From an uncultured Candidatus Pelagibacter sp. (GTDB lineage: Bacteria; Pseudomonadota; Alphaproteobacteria; Pelagibacterales; Pelagibacteraceae), in contig CAJQSQ010000004.1 of assembly GCA_905616395.1 (NCBI GenBank), positions 62,001-126,000 of the forward strand: 64,000 nucleotides of DNA, read 5' to 3'. Under the pieces are notes generated by a model, which was not told the DNA's origin, did no database searches, and was given only the letters and a program-made list of their open reading frames with translations. The first letter of the stretch is position 1, and each line of letters starts with the position of its first letter. The position numbers and the translations under genes are program-made. Shown in pieces: positions 29,966 to 38,785 of this stretch.

Positions 29966-31219
29966 ATGAAAAATAGGTATTCAATATTCTCTTTAATCAA
30001 AAATGCTTTTTCTTACCACGAGAATTGGCAAAAAGCCTGGAAAGACCCTACTCCAAAAAAAGAGTATGATGCAGTTATTATTGGTGGTGGTGGTCATGGA
30101 TTAGCAACTGCGTATTATTTAGCAAAAAAACATAATATGACAAATATTGCTGTAGTAGAAAAAGGCTGGATTGGTGGTGGTAATACAGGAAGAAATACTA
30201 CGATTATACGATCTAATTATTTATGGGATGCTAGTGCTGGCCTTTATGATCATGCATTAAAATTGTGGGAAGGTTTATCTCAAGAGATAAATTACAATGT
30301 AATGTTTAGTCAAAGAGGTGTGATGAATCTTGCACATAACTTACAAGACATCAGGGATTTAAAAAGAAGAACACATGCTAATAGATTAAATGGGATTGAT
30401 GCTGTTTATTTAAGTACTGAAGAAGTTAAAAAATTTTGTCCCATTATTAATACATCACCTAATATTCGTTATCCTGTTTTAGGTGGAACTCTGCAAAGAA
30501 GAGCTGGTACAGCTAGACATGATGCAGTTGCGTGGGGATATGCTAGAGGTGCTGATGAAATGGGGGTGGATATAATTCAAAATTGTGAAGTTAAAGGAAT
30601 TAAAAGAAACGGTGATGAAGTAGAAGGCATTGAAACAACAAAAGGTTTTATAAAAACTAAAAAAGTTGGAGTAGTTGCTGCTGGTCATTCAAGTGTATTA
30701 GCAAACATGGCAGGGTTAAGATTGCCATTAGAAAGTAAACCTCTTCAGGCTCTAGTTTCAGAGCCCGTTAAACCAATTATTGATACAGTTGTAATGTCTA
30801 ACGCTGTTCATGCTTATGTAAGTCAGTCTGACAAAGGTGAACTTGTAATAGGTGCTGGTACTGATGATTATATTTCATACTCACAAAAAGGTAGTCATGA
30901 TATTGTTGAGGGGACATTGAATGCAATCCTAGAACTTTATCCGATTTTTAGTAGAATGAGAATGCTTCGACAATGGGGTGGAATAGTAGATATCTGTCCA
31001 GACGCTAGTCCTATTATTAGTAAAACGAATGTAAAGGGTTTGTACTTTAATTGTGGTTGGGGAACCGGTGGATTTAAAGCAACACCTGGATCAGGTGATT
31101 TATTCGCACACACAATAGCAAATGATGAACCACATAAATTAAATGCAGCATTTAATTTAAATAGATTTATTAGTGGAGACCTTGTTGATGAACATGGTGC
31201 AGCGGCGGTAGCTCATTAA
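29966..31219 (+). CDS. soxB: Sarcosine oxidase beta subunit (heterotetrameric, FAD-dependent)
   Basis: [56 protein letters not shown] at 29966 preferred over the TTG at 29954. Confidence 0.9.
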   Translation: MKNRYSIFSLIKNAFSYHENWQKAWKDPTPKKEYDAVIIGGGGHGLATAYYLAKKHNMTNIAVVEKGWIGGGNTGRNTTIIRSNYLWDASAGLYDHALKLWEGLSQEINYNVMFSQRGVMNLAHNLQDIRDLKRRTHANRLNGIDAVYLSTEEVKKFCPIINTSPNIRYPVLGGTLQRRAGTARHDAVAWGYARGADEMGVDIIQNCEVKGIKRNGDEVEGIETTKGFIKTKKVGVVAAGHSSVLANMAGLRLPLESKPLQALVSEPVKPIIDTVVMSNAVHAYVSQSDKGELVIGAGTDDYISYSQKGSHDIVEGTLNAILELYPIFSRMRMLRQWGGIVDICPDASPIISKTNVKGLYFNCGWGTGGFKATPGSGDLFAHTIANDEPHKLNAAFNLNRFISGDLVDEHGAAAVAH

Positions 31220-31494
31220 TGTTTTTAATTACCTGTCCTTTTTGTGGTGAACGTGAACAAAGTGAATTTAAAGCTGGTGGTGAAGCTCATATTGAAAGAC
31301 CTAAACAACCCACAGAATTAAGCGATGATGAATGGGCAGAATACTTGTTTATGAGAAAAAACATTAAAGGTGTTCAATTTGAAAGATGGAACCATGCTCA
31401 TGGTTGTAGAAAATGGTTCAACATGATTAGGGATACTTCTAACGATACCATTAAAGCCGTATATAAAATGGGTGAAAAACCTCCTGTAAAATAA
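31219..31494 (+). CDS. soxD: Sarcosine oxidase delta subunit
   Basis: ITCPFCGEREQSEFKAGGEAHIERP ... WNHAHGCRKWFNMIRDT. Confidence 0.92.
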   Translation: MFLITCPFCGEREQSEFKAGGEAHIERPKQPTELSDDEWAEYLFMRKNIKGVQFERWNHAHGCRKWFNMIRDTSNDTIKAVYKMGEKPPVK

Positions 31495-31498
31495 TTTA

Positions 31499-34400
31499 AT
31501 GCTAAAAAATTTAAGAGTTACAACTAGTAAATATATTGACAAAACTTCTAGAGTTTCTTTTAAGTTCAATGGGAAAGCTTATTTTGGATACAAAGGTGAT
31601 ACTCTCGCTTCAGCTTTACTCGCTAATGATGTTCATTTAGTAGGGAGAAGCTTTAAGTATCATAGACCACGTGGAATAATGACTTCTGGCTCTGAAGAAC
31701 CTAATGCAATTGTCCAAGTTAATAATAATACAGCACTAACAGAACCAAATGTTAGAGCGACAGAACTTGAGATATATCACGGTCTTGAGGCAACTAGCCA
31801 AAATTGTTGGCCTAGTGTTAACTTTGATATTGGAGGTATAAATAATTTCTTATCCCCTCTTCTGCCTGCTGGTTTTTATTACAAAACTTTTATGTGGCCT
31901 GCTAACTTTTGGGAGAAGTACGAATATGTTATAAGACATTCTGCTGGACTAGGAAAATCTCCAACAGAGCCTGACCCTGACATATATGATCATAAATACA
32001 TTCATTGTGATGTTTTGGTAATTGGAGCTGGTATTAGTGGAATTATGGCTGCAAAAACTGCAGCAAAAAATAATCTTAAAACATTATTACTTGATGAAAA
32101 AAATGAAATTGGAGGATCTACAATTTTCCAAAACTCTAAACATGTAAAAATAAATGATCAAAATTCTTCTACTTGGTTAGAAAATGAAATTAAAGAATTA
32201 AGAAATATTGAAAATTTAGAAATTAAAACAAGAACTAGTGTTGCTGCTTATCATGGATACAATTATTTATTAGCAAGAGAAAATTTAACTGATCACCTTC
32301 CAAAAAATGAAAAAAATAAAAAAATAAGACAAAGATTGTTAAAAATTAGAGCTAAGAAAGTTATTGTTGCTACTGGCTCTTTAGAAAGACCTTTAGTATT
32401 TAATAATAATGACAGACCAGGCATTATGCTTTCATCTGCAGTTAAAAAATATGCAGATTATTATGGTGTTGCAACTGGTCAAAAAAATATATTTTTTACT
32501 AATAATGATACCGCCTATGAAAGTGCGATTTCATTAAATAAAAAAGGTATTAAAGTTGAAGCTATCATAGATATTAGAGAACAATCTAATACCGCATTTA
32601 CTAAAGAAGCTGAAGATTTAGGGATTAAAGTTTATAGATCATACACAGTTGTAAACACAGAGGGTTATAAAAAAATTAATAAAATTACGATAATGGAATT
32701 ATCAAGTAACGGACAATCTTTTGCTAACCAAGAGAAAATAGAACTTGATTGTGATTGTCTAGCCATTACTGGTGGATGGACGCCAGCTGTTCATTTATTT
32801 ACTCAATCTGGAGGTAAGTTAAAATTTAGAGAAAAAGATCAAGTTTTTATTCCTGATTTATACCCATCAGATCAAATTAGTATTGGCTCAAGTAATGGTG
32901 ATTTTGAATTAGATGATATTATTAAAAATTCTACAAAATCTTTAAAAGAATTTCTAAATATAAAAGAAACTGAATTTGACAATTTAGAAATAAATTGTCC
33001 TAAAGATAAAGAGATAAGAAATATTTGGTTACTACCCTCTGATAAAGTTTTGGGAAAAACAAAACCTTTTGTTGATTATCAGAATGATGCAACAGCTAAA
33101 GATATTAAGCTTGCACTAAGAGAAGGTTTTAAATCTATCGAACATGTTAAGCGTTATACAACAACTGGTATGGGTACTGACCAAGGTAAACTTGGTAACA
33201 TGCATGCACTCGGAATTATTGCTGATACAGCTGGCATTAAAGTTGGAGAGCTTGGCACAACTACCTTTAGACCCCCTTATACACCACTAACCTTTGGTAC
33301 AATGGTTGGTCGAAATGTTGGTGAATATTTTGATGCATTTAGAAGAACACCCATGAATGATTGGCATATTGAAAATAAAGCTGAATTTGAAAATGTTGGA
33401 CAATGGAAAAGAGCTTGGTACTACCCAAAAAAAGATGAGACAATGCATGATGCTGTTCAAAGAGAAAGTAAAGCAGCAAGATATAGTGCTGGTATTTTAG
33501 ATGCTTCAACACTTGGTAAAATTGATATTCAAGGAACTGATTCTTCAGAATTTTTAAATAGAGTTTACACTAATGCTTGGTCAAAACTTGCTATTGGTAA
33601 ATGTAGATATGGTTTGATGCTTAATGAAGATGGTATGGTTTATGATGACGGTGTAACAACGCGTCTTGACGAAAATCACTATATTATGACAACGACTACT
33701 GGTGGTGCTGCAAATGTATTAAGTAAGCTTGAAGATTACCTTCAAACAGAGTGGCCTGAATTAGATGTATACTTATCGTCTGTTACGGATCATTATGCAA
33801 CAGCAAGTGTTTGCGGTCCTAACAGCAAAAAAATATTAAATAAAATAATCCCAGATTTAGATTTATCTGATGAAAGCTTTCCTCATATGTCATTTAAAAA
33901 TGCAAAGATTGACAATATAAAATGTAGAGTGATGAGAATTAGTTTCACAGGTGAGCATAGTTATGAAATTAATGTTCAGGCAAATTTTGGTAAATCTATT
34001 TGGGAAAAATGTATGGATGCTGGGCAAGAGTTTAAAATTACTCCCTATGGAACTGAAACAATGCACCTATTAAGAGCTGAAAAAGGATTTATTATCGTTG
34101 GTCAAGATACAGACGGAACAATGACTCCTATTGACTTACAGATGGACTGGATTGTAAGCAAAAAGAAATATGATTTTATTGGAAAACGATCACTTTATAG
34201 ATCAGATACGATGAAGGAAGACCGTAAACAGCTGGTTGGTTTAATAACTGATAATCCAAGTGAAGTTTTAGAAGAAGGTGCACAGATAGTTGCTAACACC
34301 AATGCAACACCAGTTGCAATGCTTGGTCATGTTACATCAAGTTATTACAGCCCAAATTTAAATAAATCAATTGCACTTGCTGTTGTTAGAGGGGGAAAAA

Positions 34401-34507
34401 ATATGATGGGTCAAAAATTAATTATTGCAATGGAAAATAAAAATATTAACGTGACTATTGTTGATCCAGTTTTTTTTGACAAAGAAAATGTGAGGTTAAA
34501 TGCTTAA
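31499..34507 (+). CDS. soxA: Sarcosine oxidase alpha subunit (with C-terminal aminomethyltransferase/GcvT-like domain)
   Basis: SFKYHRPRGIMTSGSEEPNAIV, VIGAGISGIMAAKTAAKN, GTTTFRPPYTPLTFG, RAEKGFIIVGQDTDGTMTPIDLQMDWIV. Confidence 0.93.
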   Translation: MLKNLRVTTSKYIDKTSRVSFKFNGKAYFGYKGDTLASALLANDVHLVGRSFKYHRPRGIMTSGSEEPNAIVQVNNNTALTEPNVRATELEIYHGLEATSQNCWPSVNFDIGGINNFLSPLLPAGFYYKTFMWPANFWEKYEYVIRHSAGLGKSPTEPDPDIYDHKYIHCDVLVIGAGISGIMAAKTAAKNNLKTLLLDEKNEIGGSTIFQNSKHVKINDQNSSTWLENEIKELRNIENLEIKTRTSVAAYHGYNYLLARENLTDHLPKNEKNKKIRQRLLKIRAKKVIVATGSLERPLVFNNNDRPGIMLSSAVKKYADYYGVATGQKNIFFTNNDTAYESAISLNKKGIKVEAIIDIREQSNTAFTKEAEDLGIKVYRSYTVVNTEGYKKINKITIMELSSNGQSFANQEKIELDCDCLAITGGWTPAVHLFTQSGGKLKFREKDQVFIPDLYPSDQISIGSSNGDFELDDIIKNSTKSLKEFLNIKETEFDNLEINCPKDKEIRNIWLLPSDKVLGKTKPFVDYQNDATAKDIKLALREGFKSIEHVKRYTTTGMGTDQGKLGNMHALGIIADTAGIKVGELGTTTFRPPYTPLTFGTMVGRNVGEYFDAFRRTPMNDWHIENKAEFENVGQWKRAWYYPKKDETMHDAVQRESKAARYSAGILDASTLGKIDIQGTDSSEFLNRVYTNAWSKLAIGKCRYGLMLNEDGMVYDDGVTTRLDENHYIMTTTTGGAANVLSKLEDYLQTEWPELDVYLSSVTDHYATASVCGPNSKKILNKIIPDLDLSDESFPHMSFKNAKIDNIKCRVMRISFTGEHSYEINVQANFGKSIWEKCMDAGQEFKITPYGTETMHLLRAEKGFIIVGQDTDGTMTPIDLQMDWIVSKKKYDFIGKRSLYRSDTMKEDRKQLVGLITDNPSEVLEEGAQIVANTNATPVAMLGHVTSSYYSPNLNKSIALAVVRGGKNMMGQKLIIAMENKNINVTIVDPVFFDKENVRLNA

Positions 34508-35063
34508 TTACAAAACCTCTATTAAGGGAGATGTAACTTATTCTGATTTAGAGATAAAAGAGATCAAGCCTATTATGAAATTAATTATAAGAGGCAAAAC
34601 AAAAGATTTTATTACCGCTATTGGAAAAAATTTGAATATGATCTTACCAATTGAAGCTAACACATCTACAGCTGGTGAAGCTTTAACAGCTTTATGGTTA
34701 AGTCCAGATGAATGGATGTTAATTTTAAACAAAACTATAAGTGAAGAAACTAATACTTACGAAGTTGAAGATAATTTGATTAAAGATATCTCAAAAACTA
34801 AATTGGGTGCGATTACAGATGTCAGTGATCAATTCGTAATGCTAAATATAAAAGGCAGTAAAGTTTTTGATTTATTTGCAACAGGATCACCATTTAATTT
34901 TAATGAATTTAAGAATAAAAAAGGATCAGTTATTCAAACTATACTGTCTCATATTGATGTAATTATACATCTTACGGAAATAAATAACGTAAACTTATTC
35001 GTTAGACGCTCTTTTTCTGAACATTTACACTCATGGCTAAATGACAGTGCGTCAAGGTTATAG
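34500..35063 (+). CDS. soxG: Sarcosine oxidase gamma subunit
   Basis: LWLSPDEWMLIL, ITDVSDQFVMLNIKGSKVFDLFATGSPFN; 8-nt overlap with soxA. Confidence 0.85.
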   Translation: MLNYKTSIKGDVTYSDLEIKEIKPIMKLIIRGKTKDFITAIGKNLNMILPIEANTSTAGEALTALWLSPDEWMLILNKTISEETNTYEVEDNLIKDISKTKLGAITDVSDQFVMLNIKGSKVFDLFATGSPFNFNEFKNKKGSVIQTILSHIDVIIHLTEINNVNLFVRRSFSEHLHSWLNDSASRL

Positions 35064-35100
35064 ACTTAATTTTTCTTAAATTTTTGTTATATGATGGTAT

Positions 35101-35868
35101 ATGAAAAAAATACTTTTAGTGGTGCTATTAGCACTTTTACCCTTCTCTCTTAACGCAGAATCTCAACTTAATAAAATTTTATCTTCTGGTGAGTTAAAAG
35201 TTGGAACTACAGGTGACTGGGATCCAATGAGTATGAAAGATCCAGCTACAAACAAATATGTTGGTTTTGACATTGATGTAATGCAAGAATTAGCAAAGGA
35301 TATGGGAGTTGAAGTTACTTTTATACCTACGGAATGGAAAACAATAGTTTCAGGCATAACTTCTGGAAGATATGACGTTTCAACAAGTGTTACTAAAACA
35401 GCAAAAAGAGCTTTAGTTGCTGGATTTACAAATTCTTACTACAAATATGGAACAGTTCCATTAGTGTTAAAAAAGAACCTTAAAAAATTTCCAACGTGGG
35501 AATCTTTAAATAATGAAAAAGTTACAATTGCAACTACTCTTGGAACCTCTCAAGAAGCGAAAGCAAAAGAATTTTTTCCAAAATCAAAATTAAAATCAAT
35601 TGAGTCTCCTGCTAGAGATTTTCAAGAAGTTTTATCTGGAAGAGCTGATGGTCACATTACAAGCTCAACAGAGGCAAACAAACTTGTTATTAAGTACCCT
35701 CAATTAGCAATTGTACAAGATGGTGGTAAAAATCCAGCTGTATTAGCTATGATGGTTGATCAAAAAGATCAAGTTTGGATTAACTATGTTAATCAGTGGA
35801 TTGAAGTAAAAAAAGCTTCAGGCTTCTTTGAAAGCTTGCTTAAAAAGTACAACTTAAAAAGCTTATAA
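35101..35868 (+). CDS. Family 3 extracellular solute-binding protein; cyclohexadienyl dehydratase-like
   Basis: Signal peptide; [62 protein letters not shown]. Confidence 0.8.
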   Translation: MKKILLVVLLALLPFSLNAESQLNKILSSGELKVGTTGDWDPMSMKDPATNKYVGFDIDVMQELAKDMGVEVTFIPTEWKTIVSGITSGRYDVSTSVTKTAKRALVAGFTNSYYKYGTVPLVLKKNLKKFPTWESLNNEKVTIATTLGTSQEAKAKEFFPKSKLKSIESPARDFQEVLSGRADGHITSSTEANKLVIKYPQLAIVQDGGKNPAVLAMMVDQKDQVWINYVNQWIEVKKASGFFESLLKKYNLKSL

Positions 35869-35904
35869 TTTTCAATTTAGATATTTAAGGGTATAATTTA
35901 ATTA

Positions 35905-36648
35905 GTGAAAAAACTAATTTTACTATTACCCTTAATATTAACATCATGTGGCTCTGCTGAACATGAGTGGGCCTGGTATATACTTTCTCCAAACAAGGTT
36001 AATGGCTTAACTAACTTAAAATTTCTTTTAAGTGGGATGGGTCTAACAATCTATATTTCTGTAATTTCAATTATTATATCAATGTTTCTTGGATTTGTGG
36101 TTGCAATACCGTCTTTAGCTAAGAATAAGTTTTTAACTTACATAAATATTGGATTCGTTGAAATTGTAAGAGCTATACCATTGTTAGTTTTAATTTTGTG
36201 GGTTTACTACGGTCTTCCTATAATGACAGGATTAAGCTTTAGTCCATTTGTTTCAGGTATTATTGCATTAGCAATTAGCGAAAGTGCCTTTCAAGCTGAA
36301 ATTTTTAGAGCAGGAATTAATTCAATTAAAAAATCACAATGGGAGGCTGGCTCATCATTGGGTCTAACTTTTTATAAAAGATTAAGATTGGTAATACTTC
36401 CACAGGCAATAAAAAATATTTTACCTGCACTCGGTAATCAGTTTGTTTATGTTTTGAAAATGTCTTCATTGGTATCAATAATTGGAATTGCAGATCTAAC
36501 TAGAAAGGCTAATGAACTAGTTGTTTCAACATATAGACCTCTTGAAATTTATACGTTCTTAATTCTAGAATATTTAATTTTAATATTAATTGTTTCTTTC
36601 TTTGTAAGGAAATTAGAAAAAAGACTTAAGAAAGATGGAAACAACTAA
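35905..36648 (+). CDS. Polar amino acid ABC transporter permease (HisM/GlnP type), GTG start
   Basis: EIVRAIPLLVLILWVYYGLPI; ISESAFQAEIFRAGINSIKKSQWEAGSSLGLTFYKRLRLVILPQAIKNILPALGNQFV. Confidence 0.88.
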   Translation: MKKLILLLPLILTSCGSAEHEWAWYILSPNKVNGLTNLKFLLSGMGLTIYISVISIIISMFLGFVVAIPSLAKNKFLTYINIGFVEIVRAIPLLVLILWVYYGLPIMTGLSFSPFVSGIIALAISESAFQAEIFRAGINSIKKSQWEAGSSLGLTFYKRLRLVILPQAIKNILPALGNQFVYVLKMSSLVSIIGIADLTRKANELVVSTYRPLEIYTFLILEYLILILIVSFFVRKLEKRLKKDGNN

Positions 36649-36920
36649 TGAATGAATTAAATAGCACTAACTATGATATTTCGTTTAGTGATGGTGTTGT
36701 CACATTCAAAAATATCAATACCACGATTGGTTTTGTTAGATATAACGAAGAAGCAGAAGTTGAATATATTTTTGTTAATCCCATGTTTAGACGTAAAGGA
36801 CTTGCTAAAAAGCTATTAAGTATTGTTGAAGAAAAAACTAGTATTGAGCCTACACCTCAAGACCCAATCAGTCCTTTGGGTGAAAAATTATTTAAAGTTA
36901 ATAAAGAAGAGAATAATTAA
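36648..36920 (+). CDS. Small GNAT-family N-acetyltransferase-like protein
   Basis: EAEVEYIFVNPMFRRKGLAKKLLSIVEEK; start overlaps the permease stop. Confidence 0.6.
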   Translation: MNELNSTNYDISFSDGVVTFKNINTTIGFVRYNEEAEVEYIFVNPMFRRKGLAKKLLSIVEEKTSIEPTPQDPISPLGEKLFKVNKEENN

Positions 36921-37005
36921 AGTCTTGGGTACAGCATAATAGATCGCACTCTCTTAATTCATTCTTAATTTATTATTTGCTAATAACAGTTTTAAAGGAG
37001 TTTGT

Positions 37006-38256
37006 TTATTCTATAAATTGATCATCTTTATGCTCTAGTAGATCATCAGGAAATATATCACCAACTGTGCGTGTGAAAGAGGTTACTATTTGAACAAGGT
37101 TTGTTTTAACGCCATTAATAGTTTTCTCCTTATTAGCAGACATTCTTTCAAATGCAGTTCGTTCTTGTTTAAAAATTTTTTCCATAGTTCTTATTTCAGA
37201 AATCATACTTTTAATAGGTAGCTGAAAACTTGGACTATTTAGGTTCGCCCAACATTTTTTCATTACTTCTGGAATTTCATGATCATTATTCTCTCTAGCT
37301 TTAAGAATTAAGATTGATCGAATTCTATGAACGACAACATGTATTATTTTAAATTCCATAGGAATAATGGTAATTGAGTTTCCATGCCTTTCAACATAGC
37401 TAGTATATTTATCAATATCCATAGGTAGACAAGTGTGCGAAGCAACAATAATACCATTTGCAATACCTTTGTCTTTCATATCATTTAGTAATTTATCTGC
37501 CCACTTCTCATTAAAATTAGTAGTATCTTTGCTCTCAAAATAAATTTTTGCAATATTCTTTTTATCTTTATAATTAATTGTTAAAATGCAATCTCCGCCC
37601 CTTTCTCCTTTTTTAATTTCTTCCAAATCATCATCGGGAAATTTTTTTTGTAAGAAATCTTGCAAATTTTCTTCTTGGACTTCGCCTTGTAATTCGACAT
37701 TTTTATTTTTCATTAACGAGGTCATTTCATCTAAGCGTTTCTTTTGTCTGTCGTTTGTTATTTCTTGGCTTTTTTTAATTTGTAGAATTTCAGCATCTTT
37801 AGTTCTTTCTAGCTCTTTAAATTCTTCATCAGCTATTTTTTTAGCTCTATGGTTTGCTTTTATCTCAGCATCCTTTTTAACTTTTTCAATTTCTTTTTCA
37901 CTGTTCTCAATTTGAGATTTATATTTTTTAGCAGCATCTAGTTCAGCTTTTATTTCAGCATCTTTTTTAACTTTTTCAATTTCTTTTTCACTGTTCTCAA
38001 TTTGAGATTTATATTTTTTAGCAGCATCTAGTTCAGCTTTTATTTCAGCATCTTTTTTAACTTTTTCAATTTCTTTTTCACTGTTCTCAATTTGAGATTT
38101 ATATTTTTTAGCAGCATCTAGTTCAGCTTTTATCTCAGCATCCTTTAAGAATTTATCATTGTCAGACTTAGTTTTTTCAAAATGAGAATTAAATGCACTT
38201 CCAGCATCAAAAGATTTCTTACAACTTGGACAGGTAATTTTAAATATTTCACTCAT
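37006..38256 (-). CDS. DUF2130-like protein: N-terminal CxxC...H zinc-finger, coiled coil, C-terminal PD-(D/E)XK-nuclease-like region
   Basis: ITCPSCKKSFDAGSAFNSHFEK; KKFPDDDLEEIKKGERGGDCILTINYKDKKNIAKIYFESKDTTNFNEKWADKL. Confidence 0.7.
   Translation of the reverse strand: MSEIFKITCPSCKKSFDAGSAFNSHFEKTKSDNDKFLKDAEIKAELDAAKKYKSQIENSEKEIEKVKKDAEIKAELDAAKKYKSQIENSEKEIEKVKKDAEIKAELDAAKKYKSQIENSEKEIEKVKKDAEIKANHRAKKIADEEFKELERTKDAEILQIKKSQEITNDRQKKRLDEMTSLMKNKNVELQGEVQEENLQDFLQKKFPDDDLEEIKKGERGGDCILTINYKDKKNIAKIYFESKDTTNFNEKWADKLLNDMKDKGIANGIIVASHTCLPMDIDKYTSYVERHGNSITIIPMEFKIIHVVVHRIRSILILKARENNDHEIPEVMKKCWANLNSPSFQLPIKSMISEIRTMEKIFKQERTAFERMSANKEKTINGVKTNLVQIVTSFTRTVGDIFPDDLLEHKDDQFIE
37861..38145. 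repeat. Near-perfect 90-bp (30-aa) tandem repeat, 3 copies plus a partial unit, within the coiled coil
   Basis: ttctttttcactgttctcaatttgagattt recurs exactly at 37891, 37981 and 38071; encodes KDAEIKAELDAAKKYKSQIENSEKEIEKVK x3. Confidence 0.95.
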
Positions 38257-38305
38257 TTTTATTAATTTATAACATTAATAGAAAAAAACTATCTGTAATA
38301 CGACG

Positions 38306-38785
38306 CTAATTATATTTTCTATAATCCCAAGGATAATCAAATTTCATTGACCACATGCCTATTTTATTGGCCTTGGCATAGTCCTCATCTAAAATAAATT
38401 TCTTAGAATATTTTCTATAAGCAAAACCATACCCACTTCTAACGAGATAACTTGATAAGCTTTCACCATTAACAAAGCACTCAGCTAAAGTTCTTTTATA
38501 CTTGTCTTTTCCATTGCTTATACACTCAACTTTATTATCATTAATTTTCTTAATTAAGATTTCTTTAGCAATAACTCCACATGGATTAATAACACCTTCT
38601 TTAATACAAGTTTGTTTTAGTTCTGGTGTATCAATTCCAGTAAATCTAATCTTTTCACCATTAAGATGGATTGTGTCACCATCTACAACTCTAAGGTCTT
38701 GTGATCTAACTTGATTAAAAATTAAGAAAAATATTAGTAAAGAAACACTAATAACTAAAATGACTTTTTTTTTGTTTAAAAACAT
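38306..38785 (-). CDS. Secreted thermonuclease/SNase-like nuclease
   Basis: Signal peptide; LRVVDGDTIHLNGEKIRFTGIDTPELKQTC ... GKDKYKRTLAECFVNGESLSSYLVRSGYGFAYRKYSK. Confidence 0.85.
   Translation of the reverse strand: MFLNKKKVILVISVSLLIFFLIFNQVRSQDLRVVDGDTIHLNGEKIRFTGIDTPELKQTCIKEGVINPCGVIAKEILIKKINDNKVECISNGKDKYKRTLAECFVNGESLSSYLVRSGYGFAYRKYSKKFILDEDYAKANKIGMWSMKFDYPWDYRKYN

Noticed and set aside
29966-35063. sox genes as thiosulfate-oxidising Sox system
   Set aside because: Sequences are FAD-dependent amine oxidase/GcvT-type subunits, i.e. sarcosine oxidase, unrelated to SoxXYZABCD of sulfur oxidation despite the shared symbol.
36921-37005. Possible small RNA or terminator after the GNAT gene
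   Set aside because: No convincing stem-loop or promoter pair could be read by eye; would need folding and RNA-seq.
37861-38145. Regular repeats as a possible CRISPR array
   Set aside because: The 90-bp units are contiguous, in frame, with no unique spacers, and encode a coiled coil inside a long ORF; no cas genes nearby.
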